DNA of 64,000 nt from Pyronema omphalodes (GCA_024516155.1 JAJJXM010000022.1:713399-777398); one strand, 5' to 3'; shown: positions 11,047 to 23,506, counted from the stretch's first letter. Made by a program: numbers and translations. Notes: a model not told the origin generated them from the sequence alone.

Positions 11047-14000
11047 GATCCAGCATCTGTATGGCGGCACGTTGAAGAGCCTCACCCACTAACCTTTCCC
11101 AGCCTAGCCATATATCCCGGGGATGACGTATCAAGACATCCCTCTGCACAGCTTGCAGCGTTTACCCCACACTCATCGCTTAGGGTGTGTGGGTGGACTG
11201 GGTTACGTTGGTTGGTGGTTAGCTGTTGGCTCGGCCGCTCGGTCTGTGCGCGTCGCTATGTATGCATGCATGCATATTGTCATGGTATGTAACTATATTA
11301 GGGGCAGATATCAGATCACGTGGATGTTTGGGCATCTGGGTTAGGTTTGACTTTTGAGCAGCTACTGTACATAGCTACAGTAAGCTATCGGAGACTTCGG
11401 AGGATTCGGAGGATGCGGCAGCGACAGGGATATGTAGGCTATGGAATGGGATGAAACGCGAAATGCGAAATGCGAAACGCGAAACGGACGCCGCCGCAGC
11501 CATCATACGAACGGAGAAAAAAAAAAGTGGGAATAGGGTTCCGGGAATGAGGTTTGGTGGCAATGGCACGTTTATCCAGTGTAGAGAGTACGGCGATGAC
11601 ACGGGAAGGTGACGGGCCCTCCGTGCTTTGTTTCTTTTCAAGGCGGCCCACAGAACGCCGGTGTGGGATGATGCTTCAGCGCGGGCGCGGGGCGGGATGT
11701 TGAACGGTGTTGATTGATATCCAATCAACCCGCCTTCTGCACCGGCTGCGGGAAGCGAGAGAGAGGGAGAGAGAGGTTTTTTTTTTTTTTGGCTTTCTTT
11801 GCTTTTGAGGAAGCGGTTATATGTAACGGTGCTATCATAGCAAATTTAACCGAAGATACCCGCTGTTCTAGATGCCGCTTCTTAAGAAAAAAAAAAGGCG
11901 TTCTTAAAACGTTCCAGAATTCCCGACAATTGGCATATTTCTTGTCATCGTGATGGTGTACCGTATCGTGCTATGTATGTATGCTGGGTAAATATGGCGG
12001 GACTGTTCAAGCCTCTTGGAAGCAAAAAAAAAAAAAAAAAAGCTCCGAGCTTCGAAGACAGGGCGAGCGAGACTTTACTTCATAGCGTCTTGACAGCTTG
12101 TCGATCCTGAGGCGTGCGAACCTAAGCAACAAGCATCATATGATGGTGGATTTACATATGTAGGGAACGAGAAAGGAAAGTTGAAACTAAACATCCCCTC
12201 CCACCCCACCCCACGGACCCCAAACCCTTAGTCTCCTCCTCCTAGCTCCCCTCCTAGCTCCTCCATGCCGCGCGCAGAAATCTCCTCCGTGGTGTCGTTT
12301 ATGGTGGCATGGTTCCAGTCCAGGTGCATAGCTACATACCAGCCTAGCATACATAGCTCTAATAGATTAGTGTTTTTCTTGGTGGAATTGCACGAAAGCT
12401 GGTCAGGTCACCACGTGCTAACTTTCGCACGAACACAACCCGGGTGGGGTTTTTTAGACTTTTGAGTTTGCGACGCTGTTGTTACGGCTTCTTATCGCTC
12501 CTCCCGTCTCGCTCCTCGCTCCGTTATCGAGACCGTTGGAAGGTTACCGCTAAAGCGTGGGGGACGGAGAGACGCCACGTAGCTAGCTGATTGGCGGAGA
12601 GATGGTGATATTATAGATGCCAATATTATAGGTGCGCCTACGTTGGCGCGGGTGGCCGTGGGCGTTTCTGCACCAGACAATTGCACCATACAGATGTGTA
12701 CAAGACTACAAGCAACGGAGTTGATAAAGTCCGACGATGAAGGGAGGAAGGGAAGATCTAAGGGTCCAAAGGGAAGGGAAGGGAAGGGAAGAGAGAAAGA
12801 ACCTAAGGAGTTGAGCCGAAGACAAGGGACCGGGAGACAAGGAGTGACGAAAGAAGCTAACAAAACAAAACAAAATAAGTTCGTCGAACGGACGACGAAC
12901 GGACGAGGTGACAAAAAGCTCCAAGCTCCAAAATCAAAACAACAAGGAACAAGGGAACAAAAAAAATCGAGCAATCTCATGGTTAATCAACTCCTCAGCC
13001 TTAGCTCGGATTAACCAGTGATATGACGACCTTATACGCGTGGTGCGAGGGATCATCCCCCGGGCCCCTCAAGCTTTAGGTTGTGTCTATGACACTATGT
13101 ACTACCATAACTAGATACGCCTTACCCGCCTCCCCCTCGTACGTTTTGGCGGGTCATATCGGGTGCTTTTACATGCCTACGGTTGTGATGTTCGGGAGGA
13201 AAAGGAAGAGGACTTGAGATGGAGGTGTATGTAGGACCTAGGTTTCTAGTTGATGAACCATCAACCTTGGTGAAGAAAATTTTCAGGGCTATCCTTTATA
13301 TCACAAAATGTTCCGAAAGAAACTCCGAAGGAAACTCCATCGGAAACTGCAAGGCAAGCGATGGAACAGTCTTACTGAAATCCAGAAGCACATCATCGTA
13401 GCTAAACGGTCTTACTGAAATTCAGAAGCACATTCTATCCAAACGGCTGTATTTACATACATACATAGCTACAAATTCCTTCATATAGCAAGACAAAACT
13501 ACCCTGCAAACGTCCAAGATGCCAATAGATCATCTATTCCATGTATACGTCTACATATTCGATACATACAGCACATCTAAACCTCGATCTCAGCCTCAGC
13601 CTCAACCTCAGCTCACATCACATAACAAACCTACCTCTCCATATCCGTATGTAGCCCCACTTGATGTACCGCACAGCACAGCACCGGTTCATGATGCCAG
13701 CGTTTGAGACATCGACGGTTACATATGTACATATTATGCTATCAGATGCTACATTAGTATCGGTTCATCTTTACAGTAGTGTATTTTTTCTATTCTGCAG
13801 CCATATAGTGAGCTACAGTAGCTAGTCGGCTACAGTAGTAGGTAGGTATATATGTATATAGTTGCCTCCATATCTTCTCAGACCAAATTCCCCAAGACTG
13901 TATATATAGTTCCCTATGTTTCAAAAATAATATTTATACCCGTCTATGTATGCAGAAAGGAATCAGAGATCAGTGAATATAAAGCTCCATAACGTGTCAG

Positions 14001-14489
14001 ATTCATGTGAGCAATCACTACATATCACTCGGTTTCTGCTGGAATAGCCGCAGAAAATGTATACAGTACAGTCGCACAGAGTACCATACTTCTTGTGCTT
14101 GTATGCCATATGATGCTGTAGATCTTCTGATATACATATACATAATTATATACTGATATGAACCTACGGACTTACGGACGTATGGTAGGTCCACAGTTAT
14201 CTTGTTCTGGATAATGCCGGGAAATATGTAGATCGATTGGGATGGATAGAGGTGGGAACAGGAATGTATACTGTTGTACATAGATATTTATATAATATAT
14301 ACCTTTTTTATGGTTATTTTATTATTATCAACGAGTGCTGGCTTTGTGATTGCTGGTCTGCATAGTGGTTAGCCTGATTAGCACCGATCACTTGGCACTT
14401 ACTTACTCAGTGGGGGGAGGGTTCAGATGTCATGTAATAAGATACATGGTGCGTTTTTCCATACTTATTCACCGGCTTGTAAGGTTATC

Positions 14490-15110
14490 GTCAACTCTGG
14501 AACACTTTCAATAGTCTCACCGAGACTATTCTATAACCCCGCTTTAGTTTCTCATTAACTCGGTGCTAAATTACAACCGCGTCTTATGTCTGATGTCCAG
14601 CCGTTAGATCAAGGCCTTAAAGCTCATATATTTCCGCCGCCTTTAGATGATATATATCTCCTACAATGTCCCTTAAGTTCCATCTAAACACTACCAATGT
14701 TCTTCAAAATTCAACATTATCCAAAATCTAATGCTACAAACACTAAGCAATCAGCAGTCTATATCCTATAATCTATCACAACAGCCCACAGTTCTAAGCT
14801 GTAGCCTTAGACATCCACACAATCAAAAGAAGTACTTGATAACAATTCCTTCGCTGGATCATGGGAGTTATACATACGCAGGATTGCAATACTACACTGT
14901 ATTATGTCCCGAATATCACATTGTAATCAAGATATCAGCTATCGTTATTTCTTATTTTATCAGAAACCAAATACCTTATATTACAACTAAGCAAAGCTCC
15001 CCATGGTCCACCTAGTCCAGTCCTGGCTATGAACGGGATCGGACCTCGGGTGACCACGAGTGACCACCACTGGCGTCATTACCGGTCACTCGTAATGGGT
15101 TGTTTTTTAC
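14490..15110. repeat. TATGTCTGATGT-family degenerate repeat, copy 1
   Basis: It shares ordered blocks with 15,880-16,560 and 20,310-20,930: CTTATGTCTGATGT-CAGC, then the CTCCTACAA / CCATAAGTTCC-like words, CAATTCC-TCG-TGGATCATGG-, TACGCAGGATTGCAATACT, and a GTCCAGTCCTGGCT...GTGACCA end. I see no coding capacity. It looks like a decayed non-autonomous transposon. Confidence 0.6.
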
Positions 15111-15689
15111 TACAGCTTATGGTGTTTTGATTAGATAATTCTGATGCATTGCAGGAATTAAAATCAACCATATGGAATTTTTCGAAAAAACAAAAAATAT
15201 ACTGATGAATGAGAATGCTCCTTCTCCCCCAACCAACATGCATCCTTCCCCATCCTTTTTGTAACAAAAAGACTGTTGAGAGGACAGGCAGGGTGTTCTG
15301 CTCCTGGTCGGAGCAGGTGTAGAGGACGGCGATAAGAGAATTGGAATACTCTTGCTCTTCTGGAAATAGTGTGATGGTTGTTAATGTTCGACTTACACGG
15401 CAATGAAAGAAGTGGAAATTCTTGCAGGCAGAAGATGGAAAGGTAGAAGATAGAATTTCAAGGATAGAAGAAATATTTATAGCGGGAATTTACGTTACTA
15501 AGAAACAAAAATAATACAAAACTACCATGAGCAGTCAAACTATTGCTGGGTGGAGCGTGCACCTTCAGTGGGGTGTAAAGGCTTTATTAAAGTGCAGCAT
15601 GAAGGGTTCATTTACTACAGTGCTGGAAAAGTCGCTGCTGCGGCCCATAGCATCTGGCAAACTTGAACTAAACCGCCCCCTGAAAACTA

Positions 15690-15890
15690 GCTCACCCGAA
15701 ACCCACGGTCCTGCCGTCACCCGCCGTCCCGTCCGGTCTTTTTGAGTTTGTGGACGGGACCGGACGACCACTGTGGTCCCGTCCGGTCCGCCGTCCTGGA
15801 CGGACCGTGCCGAACTCTGGACTGGACGACCAGAGTGGCTTCGTTAGGTCCGCCGTCCTGGACGGACCATGCCAAACTCTGAGTTTATAG
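15690..15890. repeat. GGTCCG palindrome cluster
   Basis: A near-palindrome with arms GGTCCG...CGGACC around CCGTCCTGGA occurs at 15,785-15,806 and again at 15,847-15,868, inside a local tandem duplication of about 62 bp. Further GTCCGGTC words surround it. Such clusters are typical of terminal or subterminal regions of fungal DNA transposons; no transposase is visible. Confidence 0.6.
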
Positions 15891-16560
15891 CCCTACTCCA
15901 GTCTTCTATTAAATCGTTACTGGATTTTGACGGTGTTTTATGTCTGATGTGCAGCGACCAGTCTGAGGCCTTGAAGCGCAGAAATTTCCGCCGCTTACAT
16001 GATATATCTCTCCTACAAAAGGACTCGGCCAGCTTATGATTCAAAAAATAAATAGATCTCCCCTAAGGTGTCCCATAAGTTCCTTTTGAACACTACCGAA
16101 CTTAATCAAATTTAATCATTGTCTCGAACCCAATAACGAAGAAAGCTTTAGGAACTGATCAGCAATTAACAGTCAAAATATCCCATCAGTAAAGTTCTAC
16201 GCACCCCCAGATAACCAAAAGAAAAAAAAAGTATTCGACAACAGTTCCCTCGATATATCATGGAAGTTATCCATAGTGTTTTTATATTACACTGTACCGG
16301 GTATTACAGTTACAATAGGATATCAGCTATCATTATCTCTTATTCTATCAAAAACTTCAAACCTTTTCTTATAACCGAACAAAGCTCCTCATGATGCATC
16401 TGGTCCATTTCTAGCTCTTAACCAGATGAGACCATTATTCACGGTCCGGTCTTGTAGTATAACCCGGATAGACAGCTTTTGAGGCACCATGGACTGGACG
16501 GCCGTGAGTGACCATAATCACAATTATTGTTCACTACTCGAAGATGACCCCCGGTGGCTA
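15880..16560. repeat. TATGTCTGATGT-family degenerate repeat, copy 2
   Basis: Second copy. TATGTCTGATGTGCAGC is near 15,939, a CAGTTCCCTCGATATATCATGG block near 16,244, and CGGTCCGGTCTTGTAGTATA near 16,442, the last strongly matching 20,797. Confidence 0.6.
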
Positions 16561-17266
16561 TTTTGCCGAGAAAAATCCAATTCACAGTACGGGCGGAAGC
16601 TAGCTGTAAATGGTGCTCTATGGTGTGAAAAGGTTATCTGGAGGTGTTGATAGACCGGAAGAAATCGTCTGGATTTTCAGGCAGATCATTCTGGAAAGGT
16701 GAAGACCCTTGGAGAGGGAGGGAAGGTGTCCGACTATAAGTACTGAGTAGCTATGCGTAAAGAAGAGGAAAACGAAAGGAAATACTGGTTTTTGTGCCCT
16801 GATCAAGCTTGTGTGGCGGCTGTTCATGTGAGGCTTTCTGTGCCAGCGAGGCACGTCAAAAGGGGTTTCAGGTGAAAGATGGATTATAAATGTGGCAAAA
16901 GGAGTGGGATTTAGTAGGATTAATTGCGGTGATGAAATATGGAGATGGCTTGAATATATATACTAGGACCCTGCGTCGAAAAACACCATGAATAGTACCA
17001 TTATCTTCTTCCAACATGCCCATTATACACTCCCAATGAAACTACTATGGGGGTCAAATGTATCCGAGACAGAATAGTGTACCCGCGTTGCGATGGAGAA
17101 TCTATGACGTTGAGCTGAGGGTCCAATTACTGCGATGCTGAAAACGGTTCCACTGCGGCCAAGAAAATCACGTCTAGCTGATACATATCTCACCGTTGGC
17201 GTTGGTTTTGATTGACGAAACAGTATGTTTGAATTGTTCGGTGAAAAAATCTACCAAAAGAAATTT

Positions 17267-17337
17267 TGCATCCGTCGGGAATCGAACCCGAGCCAATTGC
17301 TTGGAAGGCAATTATGATACCATTTCACCACGGAAGC
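17267..17337 (-). tRNA. tRNA-Gly (UCC anticodon)
   Basis: The minus strand folds as a 71-nt tRNA. The acceptor 5' strand is GCTTCCG with 3' CGGATGC plus discriminator A. The D arm lies in GTGAAATGGTATCAT. The anticodon stem ATTGC/GCAAT encloses loop CTTCCAA, with TCC at positions 34-36. The variable region is TGGC, and the T arm is TCGGG-TTCGATT-CCCGA. There is no intron. The only defect seen is a U-U mismatch at acceptor pair 3:70. It lies 1.1 kb upstream of membrane-protein gene 1, and its duplicate at the same place in unit 2 is decayed. Confidence 0.8.
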
Positions 17338-18369
17338 TTGTGTAAACGTTTTTACAACATTAATATAAACATATATTACTCTGTGGAGTCAGCCTGATTT
17401 GTCGCCTTCTTGGCATTACAAGGGTCCATCAACTGCAACAGCCGCGTGAGCCAATCTGACAGGCCACAGCATCTCATACACGGCCATACAACTCTAGAAC
17501 TACATGCGCCAACATCTGTTACTCATGCCTGAAAATGCTGAGTAGCGCCACCATCTTCAGGCACGAGTATATTTCAACTTCACGGCTGATAAAGCTAGAC
17601 CTGCATATTTTGTTTTTCAGCTGCTATTACCGGCGCATACTGTCTGCGAATGGAAATAGCAGTTATCATTTGCTTCGTCTGAGGTTCAGTTTTTATGGAA
17701 GCTTAACCAAGAGTGGAATCGCAACATATGGATGCGATGAAAAATCACCGCCTTTTACCGTCTCGAATCTGTGCGCAGATATTGACACTACTTTCCGAAA
17801 GAGGCAAGATAGAAAATACGAAATATGAAATACAATATTCGAAAACCGAAACAACAACCAACGAGCCTCTAACTTACACATCAACGGCATAACCTTTCAT
17901 CAGAAAACCAGCACAGCCGCAGAGATTGATCAGTTAGAGTATGTACATAGGTGAAAGAGGAACCTGTACCTTGCGCAAGCATAAACATATGTACGTTCAG
18001 CTTTGCTCCGCCATTCTCCCACGCATGCATACACGTAAATACATATCACTCTTTATATCCTTTTCAGCTGATTTACATGAGATATATTGGCTCACGATGA
18101 CCGGAAACTTTGGAACCCCTGGTAATTCAAGTGGTACAGGAAACGCATAAGGGGGAATTAAGACTGCTGCCTGTATGTGTTTGAAAAGCGTTGATTCCAA
18201 GGCGTTCGTATATCCAACGTCTGGCTGACTTATTCAAGTCAGCTCTTACCACAGTCTGCCTCGTTTACAAGTCTCGGATACAGAAACTCCTGAGATCTGG
18301 AACATAAATGCGCTCTGAAAGTACTTAATATCAATATGATGAGACAAAGGTTTGTACCTTCCTGCCCCA

Positions 18370-18474
18370 CACTATAATTACAGCCCCCTCGGTCGATATA
18401 TTATTCATTTTCAGTTCTCAATTTTTCTTCCGAAGTCTTTCCGGTTGGTTTTCGTTTTTCGAACGTCAGTGATA
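18370..18474 (+). promoter_or_regulatory. Conserved proximal promoter of membrane-protein gene 1
   Basis: A block CTATAATTACAGCCCCCTCG followed by GTCGATATATTATTCATTTT sits about 75-105 bp before the ATG. It recurs at the same distance before genes 2 and 3, while much of the other flanking DNA has diverged. The GATATATTA word is a plausible TATA element; this is inference. Confidence 0.4.
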
Positions 18475-18936
18475 ATGAAGTTTCACCAGGCCATATCTCT
18501 TCTTTTCCTATTCATCCTCTCTATATCCCATGCTGCTCCGATTGACAAACCTCTCGAAGATACAGTATTCAATCCCATTATTCCATCCGCTTCATGGATC
18601 CGAACTTTCAATTGACATCATCTACAGGAACCAAACTCGTTGAAAGAAACGATTGGCAAAATTTTACTCGATCGCGTAGTACATCCCTCCGATACCAAAA
18701 ACCAAGCCATCTCCACCGCCAATGGCACCGACAAATCCTCCTCCTCTTCTGTAGCAATCGTCAACAGCGGCGGAGGAGCTCAAATAAACGTTAATACACC
18801 CCCGGATAAGACATCCGAGGAAGCACATAAAGCGAAAAACGATAAGAAGAAACAAACTGATATCATTATTGGAGCTGTAGTAGGAGTTTGTGTTGTTGTG
18901 TTCTTTCTTATTTGCTTGTGTATAGCCTGTAATTAG
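18475..18936 (+). CDS. Small secreted/single-pass membrane protein, tandem family member 1 (132 aa)
   Basis: Two exons, 18,475-18,564 and 18,628-18,936, are joined in phase 0 across a 63-nt intron (GTATTC...CTACAG). The ORF track splits this into two unrelated-looking pieces. Exon 1 encodes a signal peptide (MKFHQAISLLFLFILSISHA, then APIDKPLEDT). Exon 2 starts EPNSLKETIGKILL. It continues with the conserved NQAISTANG block, a Ser run, GGGAQINV, a Lys-rich stretch NDKKKQTD, and a TM helix at about residues 108-131. It ends at once with Cys-Asn, so this copy has essentially no cytosolic tail. The expected topology is a short extracellular Ser-rich stalk with one TM. I recognise no known family. 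Members 2 and 3 share exon structure and in-frame indels, which argues for a real, selected gene. Confidence 0.75.
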
Positions 18937-20309
18937 GAGGGCACTTGAGTCCGACGACGGAGGGAGGAGTGGAGAATCTAAGGGTCCGAAGGGAAGGGAA
19001 GGGAGAAGAGCCCAAGGAGTTAAGAAGACAGTGAGACAAAGTGTGACGAAGGAGCACAACAAAATAAGTTCAATGGACGGACGACTAACGGACGAGGCGA
19101 CAAAAAGCTCCAAACTCCAAACCCCAAAATCCAACAACAACAAGGAACGGGGGAGCAAGGGAACACAAAGCTCCAAAAAACTCGAGCACTCGCATGATTA
19201 TCAGCTCGCAGTCTTAGCTCGGATTAACCTGTGATATGACGACCTTATACGCGTGGTGCGAGGAATCATTCCCCGGGCCCCCCAAGCTTTGGGTTGGGTC
19301 TCTGTATTACATGTCTAGATACGCGTTACCGGCCACTCCCTCTCTCGTTTGACGGGTTATATGATCGGGTGCTTATACATTCCTACGGCTGTGATGTTCG
19401 GGAAGAAAAGGAAGTGGAGGGAGACCTCACGATGGAGGATGTATGTAGGAGTCAGGACCCGAGTTTCTAGTCAATTATGAACCATCAATCTTGGTGAAGA
19501 AAATTTGCGGAGCTATACTTTCTATCGTAAAATGTTCCAAAAGAAAACGCCGAAGGAAACTTCATCGGAAGCGATGGATCATGCTATAGTCTCCCTCAAA
19601 TGCAGAAGCACATAAATATTTGTCTATGTGCAAAAGTGGTACACTGCCATCCTCCTTCAGACATCATCCTTCGGACATTTATCTTTTTACATACATATAT
19701 ACAAATCCCAAATTCCAAATAAACATCAAAAAAAGCTGAACGTAAACGACCTAGCCACCTATACAAACTAAATAATCTATTCATCTATGTATAGTTCATC
19801 TCAACCTCAGCTCACAAAAACCTTATCCGTAACCCCGCCCCACTTGGTGCGCCCCACAGCACAGCACCGGTTTGTAATGCCAGCGTTCAAGACATCGATC
19901 GTTACATTTGTCTCGGACTCTCGGTTTATTTTTTACAGTAGTGAATTTTATATGTTCTGATTTCTGTAGCCACAAATGTATATATGTATATATGTTCCTT
20001 TGCCTTTGCCTGTAGCCTGAAGCTTTAGCGTCGCTTCTCCGGGCCCAAGGGCTATATATATGACTTCATATCCGTCTATGTATGTATGAATACGCCTGTA
20101 CAAAGAATTGGATTTCAGTGGATGCACATGAAGCTTCGTATGAAGCTCCATAACGCTGATATAATCATGAAACCGTTTATATGATATGACTCGAGCTTTC
20201 GGCCAGGTACCCGCAGAAAACAGAGTATCAACGTACGTCTTGTGCTACATGAAATGCTTTGCTCGAGCCCAAAGGTGGTGGGGCTAGCCACCACCTTTGG
20301 GCACGAGTA

Positions 20310-20930
20310 TAGCCTCATCTAGACTGTTGATAAACCGAGTTTCATTAACTCGGGGCCGACTTTCAGCCGTGTCTTATGTCTGATGTGCAGCAGCCAGCCT
20401 TAAGGCGCAGATAGTTCCACGGCTGTGCCTCTCTGACAATCTCCCATAAGTACACCTACCTTCGCCAATGTACCGACCCCAATGTCACAGAAACAAAGCA
20501 ATTGAGCAGCCCATACACCATTAGCAAAGCCCACAGTTAAAAAATGTAGCCTTCTCCTTACATATGACAAAAGAAAAACCAATCAATAACAGTTCCCTCA
20601 ATGGATCATGGAGGCTATACATACGCAGGATTGCAATGCTGCATTGTATTTACCGGGTATTACAGTTATAATAGAATATCAGCTATCATTATCTCTTAAT
20701 TTGTCAGAAACCAAAAATCCTTTATTACGGCTGAGCAGAGCTCTCTATTAACCATCTGGTCCAGTCCTGGCTGTAAACCGGACTGGACCACTATTCGCGG
20801 TCCGGTCTTGTATTATAACCCGTATTGACAGCTTTTGAGGCACTGTTGACTAGACGACCGTGAGTTACCATGACAACGATCATCTTCTATCACTCAAAGG
20901 TGGTCGCTGGTGGACACGGTCGATGATATA
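20310..20930. repeat. TATGTCTGATGT-family degenerate repeat, copy 3
   Basis: TATGTCTGATGTGCAGC at about 20,375 is followed by CAGTTCCCTCAATGGATCATGG, TACGCAGGATTGCAATGCT, and CGGTCCGGTCTTGTATTATAACCCG near 20,800. These occur in the same order as in copies 1 and 2. A further related GTCC-rich patch lies at about 21,740-21,860. Confidence 0.6.
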
Positions 20931-22342
20931 TTGCCCAGAAAGTCTCGACTATGAGGACAGGATAAATGATTTCCCTTTGTCCCGCATAGATCTTAAGGTC
21001 CCAAAACTGTGTTTGATTAAAATTCAAATTCGAATGTAAATGTTGCCCAGAAAATTCCGATCCATCGCACTGGTGAGATATAGCTATAGTTTATTCTCTA
21101 CGGTGTAAAGAGGTCACTTGGGAGTGTTGATAAACCGGAAGATATTGTGTTTTCGTTTTCAGATAGTTCTGTCTTGGAAGTTGGAAGGTGAACTGAGAAG
21201 AGAGTGAAAGTGTCCGGCTATCAGTGGCCATGCGCATTGAAGAGGAGAACAAGAAAATGTTGGTTTTTGTGCACTGATCAAGATCAAGTAGCGACTGTTC
21301 CTGTGAGACTTGCTGTAGCAGCGAGGAATGTCAAAAGACTTTTGCAGGTAGAAGATGGACTATGAATGTGGCAAAAGGAGTAGGGTTTAACAGGATCCAT
21401 TTTGGTGATGAAAAACAAAGAAGGCCAGAATATATATACATCTATAAGATGTATATACTGGACCTGTAACTCGAAAGCAACATGAGCGGTACCCTTATCT
21501 TCCTCCAAGATGCCCATTACACACTTCCGTTGAAAGTACTATGGGAGTCAAATATATCCGGGGCAGAAGAGTGCACCCTCAATGAGATGTAAAATGTTTA
21601 CCACAATGAAGGATGAAGGGCCCGCCTACTACGGTGCCGAAAACGGCCCCACTACGGCCAAGAATATCACGTCTAGCTGATATCTCACCGTTAGTGGGAA
21701 GCTTATTCAGAAAGCCCATAGTCCTGCTGTTACCTACAGTTCCGTCCAGCCTTTTGATTCCGCGGACGAAATTGAGTTCTGTGGCTGAGGTCCCTCTAAA
21801 CTGTAGACTGGATCGGAAAACAATATATTGTGCTGTCCGGACCGTAGACTTGGACGAATCATACGGAGCTCTGCAACTGAGCGCATTTGCCCTAGAAGTT
21901 TTGGCTGTCCCTTGAGAAATAGAAAAAGAATAATATAAGTCTAGATTCAGTACCTGCTAGTGGTAGTCACAAAGAGAGATAGTGTTTGTGTCCAGCTTTT
22001 TTTTCTGTATAAATGAAAATTTGTTCGGGGGATCGAATCATGCATTTTACCGTTTTACATTACGCTCTGGTTAGCATTAGCTGCTGATGATCCTCAATAT
22101 TACTATCTGTCGAAGAGTTTTCTTGGAACAGATCAGCCAGGATGGTCTTAAGCGGCGGGACAAGAGCTGAGGAAGACTACTAGCCACACCAACCGTTACT
22201 TTTCGGAAACTTGGGAACGTAGAATGAAAGGATAATTCTTGGAAACATGGTTACGATAATTGGAGATTTGCCTGTGGTTTTAGTTTATGAAACGGTATGT
22301 ATGAATTTGTTCAGTAAATAAAAGTCAACCAAAAGAAACTTT

Positions 22343-22415
22343 GTATCCGACGTCGGAAATCAAACACGAGTCAATTGCTTGGAAGGCAAGCATGATACCA
22401 TATCACGGGGGAAGC
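22343..22415 (-). pseudogene. Decayed tRNA-Gly (UCC) duplicate
   Basis: It occupies the same position in unit 2 as the tRNA at 17,267-17,337 and keeps the anticodon region TTGCCTTCCAAGCAA. The T loop has changed TTCGATT to TTTGATT, and the T stem no longer pairs. An extra triplet disrupts the 3' side, and the acceptor 5' strand reads GCTTCCC. It is unlikely to make a functional tRNA. Confidence 0.75.
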
Positions 22416-23402
22416 TTGGGCGATTAACAAAATGGTATTATAAAGATATGTGTAATATATTGCCCTACGGAGTCAACCTGGTTTATCGCCTTCTTGGCAT
22501 TACAAGGGTCCATCAACTGCAGAAGCCGCGTGAGCCAAAGAGAAGGCACGGCATCTTATACAACGCCATACAACTCTAGAAGCACTATGTACATCCACCA
22601 ACATTCTATTCTATTTAAACTTTGCGGCTGATCAACCTAGACCTGCATATTTGTTCTCAAGCTGATATTACCAGCGCATACTGTCTGCGAATGGAAATAG
22701 TAAATCTCATTTGCTTCGTCTGAATTCCGTTTTTATGAAAGGTTAACCAAAACCGACAGCATATGGTGCCATAAAAATGAATCGCAAAAGCGTATCCGCT
22801 TACTACAGTCTTGAATTCGTGTGCAGATGTTGGCACTACGTTCCAGTAGGCAAGATAGGAAATATGAAACATGAAATACAAAATTCAAAAACAGAAACAA
22901 CCAACGAACCTATAACTGCATCGCCTCTCACTAGAAAACTGACACAGACGTAGCAATAGATAAGTTGCAGTATGTACATAGGTGAAAGGGGAATATATGC
23001 CTTGCACAAGCATAAACATAAATTCAACTTTACTCAGCAGCTCTCCTACGTATGCATATACGTACATATACATACCATTCTTCATATCCCGTTCATCTGA
23101 TTTGCATGAGATATATTGGTCCACGATTACCGGAAACATTGGAGCCCCCGATAATTCAAGTGGCGCAGGAAACGTAGAGGGGGGGAAAGAGACGTCTGCC
23201 TGCGCACGTATGTGTTTCAAAAGCGTTAATTCCGAGGCGTTGGTATACCCCACATCTGGCTAACTTTCAAGTCGGCTCTTACCGCAGTCTGCCTCGTTCA
23301 CAAGTCTTGGATACAGGAAATCTTGAGAACTGCAACATAAATGCGCCCTGAGAGTTCGTAATGAGAATACGATGAGACAAAGGTTCGTACCCTCCTGCCC
23401 AT

Positions 23403-23506
23403 ACTATAATTACAGTCCCCTCGGTCGATATATTATTCATTTTTCGCTCTCATTTCTTCTTCAGAAGTGTTTCCTATTGGGTTTCGTTTTTCAAAAGCCA
23501 GTGACA
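23403..23506 (+). promoter_or_regulatory. Conserved proximal promoter of membrane-protein gene 2
   Basis: Carries the ACTATAATTACAGTCCCCTC and GGTCGATATATTATTCATTT blocks found before genes 1 and 3, at the same spacing from the ATG. Confidence 0.4.

Larger units (their letters stand above)
745..12700. other. Gene-poor simple-repeat desert
   Basis: No ORF here has recognisable domains or convincing splice structure. The DNA is filled with locally duplicated short words: (CTG)n near 1024-1045, CCCT tracts at 2422-2484, a C run at 3091-3111, TAGG at 4510-4618, G runs at 5148-5164 and 5775-5792, a 12-bp repeat around 6380-6440, GATAT repeats at 10,310-10,355 and (CAT)n at 11,015-11,046. Almost all listed ORFs are translations of these repeats. 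The first few hundred bases probably contain the promoter of the minus-strand LRR gene. Confidence 0.7.
12726..18936 (+). repeat. Segmental duplication unit 1 (about 6.2 kb)
   Basis: This stretch matches 18,945-24,016 block by block in the same order and orientation. Examples are AGTCCGACGA...GGGAGG at 12,726 and 18,951, the TATACGCGTGGTGCGAGG block near 13,035 and 19,246, the CACAGCACAGCACCGGTT block near 13,673 and 19,857, the tRNA-Gly block, the block near 17,590-17,700 versus 22,630-22,740, and finally the MKFHQ gene. Identity is well below 100% with many indels, so the duplication is old. An internal extra copy of the TATGTCTGATGT repeat (14.5 and 15.9 kb) makes unit 1 longer than unit 2. 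Confidence 0.75.

Noticed and set aside
16618..16854. 78-codon minus-strand ORF in unit 1
   Set aside because: The matching region of unit 2 (about 21,120-21,330) does not keep the frame.
17535..18200. ORFs in both duplicated units (for example the PVIVSQYISCKS minus-strand frame, also near 23,100)
   Set aside because: Similarity follows from the DNA duplication. Frames carry non-triplet indels or stops between copies, and either strand reads equally well.
22030..22080. ATCGAATC word resembling a tRNA T loop on the minus strand
   Set aside because: No matching stems or anticodon arm in the adjacent sequence.
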